64,000 nucleotides of DNA from Melieria omissa (Eukaryota > Arthropoda > Insecta > Diptera > Ulidiidae): contig OZ020269.1 of NCBI GenBank assembly GCA_963971225.1, positions 34,803,264 through 34,867,263 on the forward strand. Direction: 5' to 3'. The position numbers and the translations under genes were made by a program. Position 1 is the stretch's first letter; every line of letters starts with the position of its first letter. Under the pieces are notes generated by a model. The model was given only the letters and a program-made list of their open reading frames with translations. It did not search any database and had not been told where the DNA came from. Positions 19,917 to 32,965 of this stretch are shown piece by piece.

Positions 19917-22900
19917 TTGTTTTTGTTTGGTACTGCATATATTGTTTAAGCAAACTTTTAATGACACTATTGCCCACTATGTATTGGTAGCAACAGCCAG
20001 CAAATGTACATCTGTATAATACATTCATACGTAATTACATTGCAAAAAAAATCGAAAAACAATCGAAATTGGAATAACACCATTCTTACAATAGTATATA
20101 TATATTAGAAAAACACTCGGCAATTTATGTGATTACGTCGCTAACGTTACGCCCATTTTTCACTGTCAAAGTACATCGCCCTAACTTGGCGACAAATCGT
20201 GATCGTGTGTCTTTAAACTAAAATACCGCGTTAACATGACAGATGGGCTTGAAGTGCCCAGATTTATGGTGATTTCAATTCATTTTCGTCACTTCAACAA
20301 GCGAAGTATTTTTCAAAGCAAAGATTACTTTTTGTTTTTTCTAGAAAACTATTTACTTATTCAGCAATACTCCTACTTTGTTTCCTTCAAAGTAGCCAGC
20401 CACATTTTTTACAATGCTTAAAGCACTTCTGATGCGCCCTTTTAGTATGTGAGCATTTTCAATAGCAACAAATTGCCAAGCACATCAAAACACCTATAAC
20501 TTTTACGTTATGGTTCCTTATGTACGGCTTACATACTGATCCTGCATGCAAGTCCTGATGCCAAGTACACCAAAAACCCAAACTAAACGAATCGATAACT
20601 CCGCGCCTCAGCCATATTATCACTCATCGGGGGTAACGAGATCTCCGTCTCATTAGCTAGAATAGGCTCTTAGCTACGGTTAATAAATGGGCCATTTCAA
20701 CCCAGGAGCGAGCATCGTGGGCTGAGAGTTTCTGCAGATGGTCGAAACTTATGCTTCCTGTCATCTCAGACCAATGCTTACAGCTTCATCTGTCTCTATG
20801 CAGGAGTACTGCTTGCAGTTGGTCGGCCTGATGACTGGCCTTTTTCTGTAGGCAAATCGCATGAAAAATGTAAGCATATCTGACAGTTTCTTTATCTCTG
20901 CTTCACGTACGTCCCAGTCTAGTTTGATGCATATGAAAAAGAAGTAATAATCACTCATCACAGTTTGCAATCCTGTTCCCTCGAGTCTTTTAACTACATG
21001 AAGAATTTTTCGCGCAGTAAGACGACCAGATAAAAAATAATTCGTTAAATTTAAATATTAGTTACATAAATTATTATATAATTAATTTAACTACAGTTCA
21101 TGTTAATTTAATTTTAACGCATTAAGCTTTACATTTATCCATTTCGCTAATGTGCTGTAGACATTTGATTACAGTTGACCCCTTTATTTATAGATCTTTC
21201 AACTCGAAAATTCGAATTGGATAACCCTTAAGAAAGAAACGGGTGCATTTCGCACGAATTACACGATAATCACTTTGACGGTCGATGTAATTTTGTGTAA
21301 TTAGTTGCCTTAACCATAGATTAGTGCAGCCTTTATGTAATCGATTGGCAATTGCTCGTGTTGTCAATGTAATACATTGTGTGTGGTATTAGTCGTAAAG
21401 AAGGCACACTTAAAAGCGACCTGTTGATTGTTTATAAATTCAGTAATCAACGCTTTTATGGATAGGTACCACTTGCACAGATACCAGCGCATTGCGGTGC
21501 GAGCGTAAAGATACTAAAGCGTAAAGATGTTAAAATGCACTTGTGCGATAATAAGACAATGGCCTCGCCATTGCCGCAGTTGCACGTCGGCGGGCAGTGC
21601 GCACTAGTTGTGTTGTTTTCATAAAAAAATGTGCAGCGCTCTAGAGTCGGATGTGTTGGGATGTTTGTAAATTTATTTATTTTTGTATGTATATTTAGAT
21701 TGTTAAATAGATGCTGTAAAAACATGGCTTAAAATTAGATTAATAAAATTATCGAAGTGGTAGCATGCAACTTTTAGGTATTGTAAAATGTTGTTAATAC
21801 CTGAAAGTGTTAAATGTAAGATGTCCGATATCTTTTAATCCCCAAAAACTAATGTGCAGTCTGCGTCGCTTGGCACAGCCGGAACGTCATCTGCTGACTT
21901 CTCGCCCTTCTACACTGGATGTTGGCGTAGGAAAAAGGTACCGGCAATGCTGCATGGTTTATTTTCGAGCTTCTGGCCGTTCGGAGTTTATGCGCTTAAA
22001 AAAACAAGCGAGATGTTAACGCTTTGCGAGAGTTTTTAATTTTTGTTAGCCGTATTTAAAAAGTTTCTGTTTCCATTTGGCGCCCGCCCACATGCAACTA
22101 CTGCCACCTACATACAACTTCGCGCACGCTTTTCACCGCTCTGACGTTTGCTTTTGCTGCCATTGTTGAACATTGTAGAAAGTAGAAAGAAGATACTGTC
22201 ATTTGATGTCACTGGTGGTTGCGCGACGCCAACGTTTTCCAATTCTCTACGTTTCCTCCGGCATTGGCTGCGCCAGCGCGAGTGGTCGTGCGGGGGTCGG
22301 GGCCGCGTAGCCAGTGCGCCTATGAATCGGATCCATGTTGGCGTCGATAGTGCTAATGTGCGGTGCAGTGCCAGTGTCGGGGTCGCTGTGGCCGCGACAA
22401 CGGGCACACGCTGCATCGTTGTCGTTAGTAATTGGCGCGTTTCTTTTAATTTCAATTTTAAAAATGACATCTTCGGAATATGGGTCTGCGCATTGAGCGC
22501 TGGTAGGCGCGCATATTGAGCTTTAGTTATGTGCAAATGTTTATTGATTTCCACAACGTTAGCAACTATTGATTGGTAGCACGTAGTGGTTTGCTTTGGT
22601 TTGGTTTTGTTTGCTGCTTTTTCTACTCGTTGGTTATGTTGGCAATCATTATAAACGTTTTCCTTCTCTTTCCGCGTTTAATTTATATTAAATCACTTTT
22701 ATCATTGTTTTAAATAAGTACCTTTAAGGTTAGTTCGTTATGTTAATAGAATTCATAGTTGATCCGTTGTATTTTCAAACTCTTTATGAACTTCTTCCCT
22801 TGATTTGTTCAACGGACTATTATTTGTACTAATTTTATTATGTTAAAAAAATGCAGAATCTTTTAATGCTTCACTCTCGAAAATTCATTATTAATCCTTA

Positions 22901-23467
22901 AAAAACGTGCATGTTTTCGGGCAGAGTAGCGAAAAAATGTAAGATTGCTTTCTCTCGTTATCATCAGCAAGGACTAAATAAGCTGCCTTCATCCTAGACA
23001 TTACTCCCAATCCAATACCAATCAATCTTTTCCATCTAGATTTCATCCGACGAATTGCCTGAAAGCAGAAAAGTCTCATGTTTTCTTTTACATATCATAC
23101 TTACTCATACGTGTTCCATAAGTGCTAAATTAAGCAAAGGCTTCTAACTTTCTAAAGTGTCAACGCGTTTTTAGGCTGCTTTCAGGAACATATTTAAGTC
23201 ATTACGCCAATATTCGAATGCCTTGCAAAAATGTTTTTATTTTCAAATGTTTTTGGTTCATTGATATTTTTTATTTATATATATTTATTTATTCTTTGTA
23301 ATGCATCAATACATTCAAGCACACTAGACTTAAGTAAGCTTGAATTTACCAATCATTTGTTTCGAATTTTACTGATCCGGTTTTTTTGCTGCTGACAAAC
23401 CACCGAGAACCATTGAAACGCTCCCAATGCATCCGCACTGACGTTTTCCTTTCTACTTAACTTGCAG
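19917..23467. other. Intergenic or 5' region of the USP gene
   Basis: No host exon is named here. A GC-rich island at about 22200-22420 is open on both strands (22148-22519 +, 22108-22554 -) without a recognisable domain. Its position about 1 kb upstream of the first USP exon makes it a candidate promoter or 5' untranslated exon, by inference only. A weak LINE scrap lies at about 20690-20880. Confidence 0.4.
20690..20880 (+). pseudogene. Possible LINE RNase H / C-terminal fragment
   Basis: Translated pieces in two frames read WAESFCRWSK then LQLVGLMTGL, which resemble the RNase H region of I/R1-type LINEs (…LVGxLTGH…). It is short and frameshifted; the assignment is tentative. Confidence 0.3.
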
Positions 23468-26400
23468 GCAAACAAACATGCCATTACTGCCTCCTCGCAA
23501 GCCCACTCGTCGCTGTCTACTATGGACCGTGTACCACCGATCGGCAGTTACCAGTGGCCTGCTGATCAGACACCCGGTGTCATGGGACTTAAGAACCACG
23601 GTAACACCTGCTTCATGAATGCGGTGCTGCAATGCCTCAGCCACACTGACATTCTGGCCGAATACTTCGTACTCGATCAATATAAGGTGAGTTGTCCTAC
23701 CGCGATCTGTTGTTACTAATGCAATTCCACAAAATTTAATGTTTTAAATTTGTGTTTATTTAAAAGGCCGATTTGAAACGACGCAACAAAATTAATTCGC
23801 GTAAGTTTGGCACCAAAGGTGAGTTGACCGAACAATTGGCAAATGTGCTGAAAGCGTTGTGGACATGCAAAAATGAAAGTGATCACAGCACTAGTTTTAA
23901 GGCAAGTAAAATCACATTTTCATGTTTGATCAACAAGTAATCTCTTTGTCGCTTACCACAGGCTGTTGTCGACCGGTACGGCACGCAGTTCCGTAGTTCA
24001 ACGCAACAAGATGCTCAAGAGTTTCTATTCTGGCTACTAGACAAAGTGCACGAAGATTTAAATACAGCGACGAAACGACGCTACAAAAGTGTTAAGGTGC
24101 ATATTTATTCTTACCTCTGCCCTATCCTTGCTTGCTTTAAAAAAAACCTAACAAAAGCCCAGTTCCTAAATAACAGGGGTTTATTAATGTTATTTGGATT
24201 TGGATGACTGTGGCACTTTGGTTGCGATGCAATAACAAAAAGCCGAGCCCCAAAAATTTGAATGCTTATTTTTGTTTACTTGTTAATCTTGTGGTGCGGT
24301 AATAGTAAGTCGAATACTACCAGCTTAAAGCATGTTTGATATATAGAACGTCACACAATCAAAGTCTACAGTCACCAGTTACTTGTGCTTTTTTGGTATA
24401 TCGTGTAAATATTGTCAATTTTAAGGAGTCGGGTATTTATTTTTTTTTCTTTTGCATTTGGCGAAATTATAAACTTGAGAAAATATTAGTTAATGTTACA
24501 ATATTGAAATCAAACTGTGGACATTGCTGGGTTTCACAAATATTGGTGGCATTCTGAATGATCGGGACAGCGTGTTTGTTCGTTTTGCTTGTTATGTTCT
24601 ATTCAGCAGACAATTTTTATCAATTTACTTACAACACAAAAATACAGTAATAGAAAATAAAGCAAGGAAGTTCAGCTTCTAGGCAGCTTTTTGTGATTTA
24701 GTGTATTTACCGATTTAGTGTAAATTTCTTTTGTAAACTAAATGTTTTATTGAAACAAGTAAATGGCTGGCGCGTGTTCCAACCAATACCCAGTTGTAAG
24801 TGGCTTTGCTCTTGACAAATTGCAAAGCGGAAAATTTCATTTGGTTGTGAAGCAGATAAGATAAGAAGTGAAGAGTTGTGCAATGTTCTTATGAGTGCTT
24901 TTTGTTAAAATCTACCCAAGGTGTTAAAGCATATTTATATTAAAATTGACATTTCTAATACTTAGGTGAATCCTACAGATTATTTCTATTCATTTATAAT
25001 GTTTTTTGTGTTCATATATGTTGTTAATATCATCATCGTTTTCACTCGCTCACTCTTTGCAGTTGGGTTTTGGAGTACATACAAATATTTCTGAAAAGTT
25101 TGTGTCGTTAAAAACATTTATGTACAATCTATCACCAGAGTAAGCAGTCTATATAAAGCTTGAAATTCCTTTTAGATTTTATGTAAGCCGAGCGCAATTG
25201 CAACAAAATTGTCCCATGCACATTTGGTTAGTTTGCTCTCTAGTTAATGCTTTCAGTTCCCAGAAACTGAATGGTCAATCTGTAGCAATTTGATTCAAAC
25301 CTTTCTTTTTTTCATGTTATAGAATACGTATGGCCGTCCAGATGAGGTTATTGCCGCCGAGACGCTAGCAAATCACATCCGCTGCAACAATTCGTTTGTG
25401 CAGGCAGTATTTCAGGCGCAGTTTCGTTCATCGCTCACATGTCCACGCTGCAGGAAGCAATCAAACACGTTCGATCCGTTCCACTGCATCTCGGTACAGC
25501 TGCCGCAATTGACGCAACAGACAATCTTCGTAACGGTAGTCTATCTGAAGCGGTACCCGCGCCAAGTTAAATTGGGGCTCACGGTTCCCGCAGGCTCACC
25601 AATAGTGGCTTTGCGCGAACAGCTGCGTTCGGATACCGGCATTGCGTGCAATCGCATGGTGCTGGTCGATATCAGTAAGGAGGGATTCACCCGCGTTTTC
25701 TACGATACTCAACCAGTGGTCACTTTGATTGGCATCGAAACCATTTACTGCATTGAAGTGCCGGAAATGAAAATAATGCCACAGTCGGCTGTCCCGAATA
25801 CAGCGGCAGCCACGACCACTGCAATACCGCGGCCTACATCGAAGGCACATGAAACTGTGGCTGCAGCCTCTGCCAGCGGGGCCGATGACTGCGTAAGGAA
25901 AACAAATCCCGTAAATGCTGCGACCGATCTGTTGTTGCTGGTAGCGAACGTGCGAAAAAAGAAAATCAGTATAGCAGAAGAGGGCGGCGATGATGGCAGT
26001 GGTAGTGCAGAAGCCGCAGAGGTGTTGGAACGTTTTGGGTCACCGTTTAGTGTGCAGGTGCCCCGAGATTGTTCTTATACGGAGCTGCAAAAAAAGCTGC
26101 TGCGTGAAATGTCGCCACTTCTTAAACCGGAGGTGTTCTCGTACGCCACACCATTGAGTGATATGTTTCAAATACGGTTGCAAGATCCGTCTGCTGATCC
26201 GGACACTTATTTGCAGAATGTTGAGCACCCGTTGCTCACTGAAATGATCGATTTGGCGTTGTCAGTATTATCGGCAGAGGCGGGACCCGCACATATTAAA
26301 CTGTTGCTGGAGTGGTCTGAGCCGGAACAGCAATTTGTTGATCTCACGGATACTGTAGTTGAAGATGAAAGCGTTTCGCGGCTGCTGGAAAACAGACCAA

Positions 26401-29400
26401 GCGACACGGCAACACTTACTTTGGAGCAATGTCTGGAACACTACACCAAAGCGGAAACGCTTAGTGCGGAAGATGCGTGGCGTTGTCCACATTGCCAGCA
26501 GTACCTGCCGGTGGTGAAGACACTGGGACTGTGGTCGCTGCCCGACATACTGGTCGTGCATTTCAAACGTTTCCGCCAACATCAGGAAAAGGGTGCAAAT
26601 GCAGCGAAGCTGACTACGATGGTGAGGTTCCCCCTGAACGCTTTTGACATGTCACCGCATCTGGCTCGCGGCGTTAACGATGATAATCGCAGCTCACTGA
26701 CAGCATCTGCCATGGCAGACATCAATTCGCAAGCTTTTCGGCCGAGTCCGTGGAAGAAATCTCGCTCCGGTGACTCTCGCTCCTCGACCCTGAGTTCACG
26801 TGATAACAAAGAAACGCGTTATGATTTGTATGCTGTTTGCTATCACCAGGGTGATACGTTGGAGACAGGGCATTACACCGCTGCCTGCAAGAATCCCTAT
26901 GACCGGCAGTGGTACAAATTTGATGATCAGCGAGTCTCTAAAGTACCCAATGAATCCATCGAGAACGAAATCATCAACAATGAGGCTTATATGCTCTTCT
27001 ATCAGAGACGCCCCGGCGATGTTGCAGAGTGTTCAGGATCTAGCTCCAATTCCGGCGATCATTGGGTATCGCGAATAGCGCCGCCCCAACCACCATTACC
27101 GCAAGCAGACAAATTGAGCGTAGCGAACGAGAAAGTTGAAGAACAGGAAGTCGACGCAAGGGCGGATGCTTTTGCCGTCGCGGAAACGGTGGAAATAATA
27201 CCCGAGCAAATCGAAACGAAACCAGTGGAAATACCAAAAGTAAAAGAGTCAATATGTGAAGAAGTTGTAGAAGGTAAATTATTGCGCTTAGCAAGTTGCA
27301 AATTAATATTACAAGTTTCATTTCTCTTTCTATTGGCAGAAATGACGGCAAGCTGTGAGGTACTAAAGCAGGAGACGCTCACTCAAGCGGTTGTGATTAG
27401 ACAGACAGACGAGAAAGATTTGGTTGACATTGAGGAGTTGAGTTTAACCAACGACGGTGGCAAGGACAATGAAGACGATGACGAGTTACAGGTTCTTGAG
27501 GATATGTCGAGAAAAGAGCCGCCCGCCAATGACAATGATGCCAATCAAATCTTCGTTATGGACGAAGATTGCAAAATCAATGAAACTCAACAAATCGCAC
27601 ATGCTGCAGTTAACGGTCGAAAAGCAGTTGAACCAAAGCCAGAGGCTGCTACCAATACTGCGGCCTCTGCAGCGAAACCAAAGTCCTCACCTTTACTAAA
27701 GTCTGCAACCACTCCTGCAGCAAATATTCCAACCGCAGAAGAAATAACTATAAAAGCAGTATTAATGAACGGTTATGCAACTGCAGAGAGAAACAAATCA
27801 CCGAATGACTCAAAAGCAATAGACGCTATGAAGCCTCAGGCAGGCACATCTTCCAAGGCGTCTTCTTCGACGTCCTCTTCCAATTCGTCATTGTCGTCGC
27901 GCTCCTCGCCACACTCACTTGCCGTCTCCGTGCATGGCGCTTCGACGCTGCAGTCCAAATTCAACGGCTTTTCTACATCGGCAGCAGCGTCCGCATCGGT
28001 CAACGGCTACAAGGAGGTGCTATTATCGAGCAGCCTGAAGAGCAATAGTAGCAGTATTATCAGTGCTGCTGTAGCAGCGCATTCTCATGAGTTTCAATTA
28101 TCCCGTCACCAACATCAGCACTGGAACGGCAGCCGTTCAAGTGTGTCGGCCGTAGAAAGTTGCACGCAGCAGACGCAACAGCACACACATTGCCTAAACT
28201 TGCGGCATTCGTTCTCGACCAGCTCCAACTGCAAATTACGGGAGTGCACCGAAACGTTGTCGATGTTACGCAACTCGGCGAACACTTGCAGCAAGGATAC
28301 GTTGATATTTATTGACCAACAGAGCCACCATCATCATCACAGCCTAATAGAGGACGACGATGACACATTCATGGGTAGTCGTTCACTCTGGGTAAGGCAA
28401 CTAATCTAGTCGGAACTCAGGGGAGCTATTATGTAAATTAAATTTAATTAAATGTAATTAATTTAAATTAATTTTTAAATTTAATTAAATTTAACATAAT
28501 AGTATATAACAGTTGGGCTGAAAAGTTCGTAACGTTTTATAGAAAAACACATTTTGTTGGCAAAATTCGTTTTTATTATTCAACATAGTTGCCATAGAGG
28601 GCGATACACCGATTATAGCGATCTTCCAACTTTTCAATACCATTTTTGTACAATGCTCTGAAGCATCGACACGTTCTTGTTTTTGGTCGATTGTGAGCTC
28701 GCGCGGCCCCCACTTTGCACATAGCTTTCGCATACCCAAATATTCATGAACGATATGTCCAACACATTCCTTTGATATCTTTAGAGTGTCAGCTATACAA
28801 ATCAACCTCAATTTACGATCTTTCAAAATCATTTTGTGGATTTTTTTATGTTTTCGTCCGTAACATCATCTTTTGGACGTCCACTGCGTTCATCGTCTTC
28901 GGCGCTCATATGGCCTGTACGGTATTTAGCAAACCACTTACGAATGGTTGCTTCGCCCGGCGCAGAGTCTGGATAACACTCATCAAGCCACTTTTTGCTA
29001 TCAGCAGCACTTTTTTCATCAAAAAATCCATTATCCATAATCCATTTTTTTTTTTCAAAATAACAAAAGTTGCTTCACTCAAAATGCTGTATCTCACAAA
29101 CTAATAATCAGACAGCTGTCAAATGTATACACGTTTCTTTTGAAGGTTGGTACTACCTAAAAATGATACGGATTTTATTCTAGTGGCGCCATCTCATAGA
29201 AACGATACGAACTTTTCAGCACATAGATATGTAAGATCCATTTTAGAAAATCGATGTTTAAAAACGTTGATAATTCGGTTGGAGTAATCAGTAATCAATT
29301 GCAACCAGATTGGTCATTCAGTTGATTTTAAAATAGCCCCCGTAGTGGTTATCTTTGAATTGATGAAAAAATGCACCTTGTCTTACAGATATCACCAGTA

Positions 29401-29439
29401 ACACCTCACAAACTCATCACAGTATCGCCCAAAAATTAA
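23468..29439 (+). CDS. Ubiquitin-specific protease, USP31/USP43 type
   Basis: A cysteine deubiquitinase that removes ubiquitin from substrates. Coding exons are 23468-23686, 23767-23901, 23962-24096, 25323-27273, 27340-28391 and 29389-29439; all phases agree. The first exon opens through its acceptor, so translation starts either at ATG 23522 (about 1162 residues) or in an unseen upstream exon. Counting from 23522, the Cys box [20 protein letters not shown] carries the nucleophile at residue 30. A CPRC and a CPHC pair form the USP zinc site. The His box [12 protein letters not shown] is followed by WYKFDD and YMLFYQRR. A long Ser/Ala-rich low-complexity C-terminal tail follows. Intron 2 is GC-AG. 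A 66-bp in-frame intron is inferred at 27274-27339. The last exon adds only 16 residues ([16 protein letters not shown]), reached from a strong donor after SLW at 28391. A mariner remnant lies in that intron. Confidence 0.88.
23902..23961 (+). other. GC-AG intron in the USP gene
   Basis: The exon ends AAG and the intron begins GCAAGT, the standard GC-donor consensus, ending ACAG before GCTGTTGTC. Only this donor keeps the USP frame SFK|AVVDRYG. At 60 bp it is typical of short fly introns. Confidence 0.75.
28429..28501. repeat. AT-only palindrome, about 72 bp
   Basis: ATTATGTAAATTAAATTTAA at the left is mirrored at the right by a near-perfect inverted copy ending ...AACATAAT. It could form a hairpin and sits a few bases upstream of the mariner terminus, inside the last USP intron. 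Confidence 0.6.
28511..29223 (-). mobile_element. Internally deleted mariner element in the last USP intron
   Basis: The termini share GCTGAAAAGTTCGTA in inverted orientation (left near 28516, right near 29220). Exact ends and the TA duplication are unclear because the outer bases have diverged. The interior encodes the mariner N-terminal DNA-binding domain on the minus strand and then jumps to the transposase C-terminal tail. The catalytic DDE region is deleted, leaving about 0.7 kb of a usual 1.3 kb. Confidence 0.8.
28560..29038 (-). pseudogene. Mariner transposase remnant
   Basis: From ATG at 29038 it reads [20 protein letters not shown], then [14 protein letters not shown] and DERSGRPKD, the first helix-turn-helix and linker of mariner transposases. 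After a frameshift near 28830 comes [20 protein letters not shown] with a second HTH. About codon 140 the frame passes into the extreme C-terminus, so DD34D is absent. Confidence 0.78.
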
Positions 29440-30971
29440 ATTGCCCAGTTACCGTGCGTAGGGTTGTTGCTCGAAGGTCTTAACTTCCGTTTTTGCGAGT
29501 TGTGGCTACAGCTTTGCTTCATATTCCGAACGCGCCAATAGTATGCAGCTCCTCAGTTTGGCTGCTCGTGGTCACAAGGACACTGGCATGAAACAAACAA
29601 CCGATATTTGGTTTTATTTACTAGTTGATGAAATGCAATTATACGATTTAAATATTTTAAGTATAAAACTATAATGATCATGAACTATCTGTATAGCCTT
29701 ATGTACCATCATATACATATGACTAAATGTATATACATACAAAAAAAACGATGCGATATATCTCTAGATTGTAGTAGAGTAAAAATCACGGCCAAGGAAG
29801 AGTTTACAATTTGAAATTACTTTACTATATATCCGCCATTGACATTTTACGTAAAAAATTAAAGGACTTAAACTTTTGAGAAGCAAACAGCTAGTAGCTG
29901 GGTAATCATGTCACATTATCAAACATGGATAACTTATGGAAAATGTAAAACGTTTTGTCATAATGATGATGTATGTATGCGAGGTAGATAGGCGAATATT
30001 GAAAGAAACTTGCACGTGATCATGTTAACTGCTTAAATGTATATTTAAATATATCATGTTTGAAATAGGAAGCAAAAAAGTATCATAATCGAGTTGAAAC
30101 AAAATAAACCAATAGCGTAATTCGATTTCAACGTATACCATTTAACGTAATCACTAGAGAAGTAAATATATTGGATTTGGTTAATTTGTGAAAGCAGCAT
30201 ACGCTGTCTCTTCTGTGGTAATTATTTGGTTTGAACGAACACTTAACGATAAATCGCAAAAAAGAAACAAAACGAATAAGTACAATTTTACTTTATATGT
30301 ATGTATGAACGTAAATCCCATAGTAACACCTGCAAACGATTCTATTCACTCATCTCGCATACCATAATATGGAAGACATGATTAGTTCAAAAGTGCACCA
30401 GGTTAAAAGATGACAACGATGCAAACATTTATTTATAATCTATCCAGTGTTGTCAACTTCCTGCCCAAGTTAACGTACGTTGAAGTTTTTCTGTATCCGT
30501 ATTTTTGCAGTATGCATTACGCTGTATTTTTTGACCTACCTATACGCAATATGAAGCATCCTCGGCTAGTTTAAGGTTTTACTTTAAATTATGCAAAATG
30601 TATGAGTGTAACGAAACACTTTGATAAAAAATATATACAAGTAACTAGCACGTTGCATTAAGCATTAAACCAAAATAATATTAAAGAACATATAAAGTGA
30701 ATAGAAATGAAGGCAGAGTTAAACCATTTAAAGACTTTGAGTAAATGAAACTTTGTTTATAACAAATACTACTGTATTCATAAAAATATATCTTTATTGA
30801 TGAGAGATATGTAAAACTTGTTGAAAATGATATAATCTATTGGAGATGAGAATAATTCGAAATAAAAACTAATAAAAAAAAATGTTGAGGCTTTCATTAG
30901 GACTAAGCGGAGGAGCGACAAGCATTTGTCGAAAATGACAGCTTTAGTTCGTCGGTTCACCACAAAGCAGC
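29440..30971. other. 3' flank shared by USP and Or49b
   Basis: This is the convergent intergenic interval. It probably carries the USP 3' untranslated region at its left. On the minus strand an AATAAA (30791-30796 region) lies about 180 bp beyond the Or49b stop and may be its polyadenylation signal. No other gene is visible. Confidence 0.55.
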
Positions 30972-31718
30972 TCATGTATAGACACGCTTCAGCAGAGTGA
31001 AGTAAGTGTAAGAGGCATTTAAAAGCGATTGAAAAAGTTCCAGCGTCATTGGTTGAATGTTTCCCACCATTATCTGCCAACGAGAGAAAGTAAATTGTTA
31101 TAACTACCGGCGTAAGTGTTCATTTTACACGATTACCGACGATGGCTTCTGAGCGCGCAGTATTATGAGCAGGATGTGCTTTTGCACTGGAACAGGAAAC
31201 GTGAACCACTCCGTCTCGTAGGCGGCGGCTGCAATTGCTAAGCTCTAATAGCGAAAACAAAAATATTTTATGATATTTTTGCATCGCTGAATCTTCAATG
31301 TTGGCACTTGCCTGCTCTCGCAGCTCATTGGCGTACCAGTAGAGTGCCAGAATTTGGGCGAATATCATTGTAATGTACGCGCAAATGATGATGGCCTGGG
31401 CTGAAGAGTCGACCTGCAGATGCAATACATACTTACGTAGGAATATGTATTTAAAAATGCATATATTATACTGTGGGTGTAAGCTTAGTTCGTGCCTGAA
31501 TTTGTTTTGAAATTTGTCTCTTGTGAATATCCGCTAAATGTATAAATATGAACTGAAAAAATGTGTACCTACTGTTTGAAAATTGTGAAATTTAAAAATT
31601 GCAGGTCCCCCTATTAAATATTCTAATCTATATAATCAATACCATTCAGTATGAAGAACTATACATAGTCAAATCTATAATAATCAGTTTTATGTGCTTT
31701 TCTCTTGAATCCAAACCC

Positions 31719-31797
<79 letters not shown>

Positions 31798-32965
31798 GAC
31801 GGGGAATAGTGCACTGCGACCTAAAAGATCAATTGTGCCCCTTTATAGACCTACGGACGAACTGTATGTACATATAAGTCCAGGCCTAAACCTCTGGAAA
31901 CACAGTCCGTATCTGGTATAGTAAAGTCCAAATCCAAACCTTACACATTGTACAATACTCATGATTAATACATTCGACTTACAATTATGAGCAAAAAAAG
32001 CAAAGCACAGAGCAGTGTGCCGAATGCAAGAAACTCCAATAGGAAAATGTACGTTGTTAAGCGATTCACCGTAGCAATGTAACTGGAAAGCACAAAACAC
32101 AAAATCACAAATGAAATGAACGTCGAGCGTCAACAGCTCACTTGATGATGCGATTTTGGTACGCAATGCATGCGTTAACTTTTGTCGAAATCGTTCGGTC
32201 GACGGGGTTACCACGCGTCAGCGTTCGCAACCGGTGTTGCAGCGCCTTGCACATGACCATGCCGAACATGATGAAGGCCACAATGAGGCTGGTAAACGGT
32301 ATGTACATACAGCAGCCCATAGGCGTGATTACCATCTGGTAAACGTACCAGATTTGGTAGAATGGCGTTTTGTACTCGTCGATGCCGGGTATGATGCTGC
32401 CGAAGGGCAGTACTGCAAAGCAGACCCGCTGGTAAAAAGGAGCTCGCGAGGAGACAGTGTCGCAGGCACATTACCTCTTTCGGTGACAAAGAACGGATAG
32501 AACGCAAAGCCGATGCAGGTAAGCAGGCCGAGAAACAGATTGCCGCGTGCCATAATATGGCCAGTGCTGTTGGCCTCCGCTAGCAGACCCTCTATGTAAT
32601 GTTCGTTCAATTGCTAAAGTTGGAGTAGACGGAGGAGTAAATGAACATTTGAACAGTGTTCGAACACCCACCTTTAGCTCATAGTAGAAGCGCTCCAGAT
32701 CGCTCAATAGCTGTTCGTACTTCTCACGGTCGGACAACAAGATGTAGGCGCGCAGAATGGTGTTGAACCACAAGACCAGCATGTACGAGTTTCGGATTAT
32801 GGCAGCCATGCCTTCACTGGTGCGGAACATGTACACGAACTGCGTGAATACGAGGAACGTGGTGGTGGACAAGCAAACGTAGCGTCGCCAGGTGTGCTCG
32901 TAGATCAACGACCAGAACCGCAGGATGCGAACACTCATGTAAATAAGCTGTATGTCCTCGAACAT
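30972..32965 (-). CDS. Or49b: Odorant receptor Or49b orthologue, seven exons
   Basis: A seven-transmembrane insect odorant receptor, which works as a ligand-gated channel with Orco in olfactory neurons. Exons on the minus strand are 32672-32965, 32475-32613, 32142-32412, 31983-32082, 31312-31413, 31137-31244 and 30972-31073; all junction phases close to give 371 residues. The N-terminus [18 protein letters not shown], the mid block [11 protein letters not shown], the [13 protein letters not shown] segment and the C-terminal exon with [19 protein letters not shown] are hallmark Or sequence and match what I recall of Drosophila Or49b in order and length. The intron after ELREQ is GC-AG (GCAAGT donor at 31311). 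Intron 4 contains an ATT microsatellite. No stop or frameshift is seen, so the receptor looks functional. Confidence 0.92.
31245..31311 (-). other. GC-AG intron in Or49b
   Basis: The minus strand reads CAG|GCAAGTGCC ... CTATTAG|AGC. Splicing here restores [19 protein letters not shown], the conserved Or sequence. Reading through instead gives an unrelated peptide and loses the C-terminal helix. Confidence 0.85.
31719..31797. repeat. (ATT)n microsatellite, about 26 units
   Basis: Uninterrupted ATT/TTA trinucleotides inside Or49b intron 4. It is expected to be highly polymorphic. Confidence 0.95.

Noticed and set aside
22108..22554. 148-codon minus-strand frame with the overlapping plus-strand frame 22148-22519
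   Set aside because: GC-rich patch open on both strands, Arg/Thr/Ser-biased, no recognisable motif. More likely promoter or 5' untranslated sequence of the USP gene.
31599..31799. Open frame ending in poly-tyrosine
   Set aside because: It is a reading of the ATT microsatellite inside Or49b intron 4.
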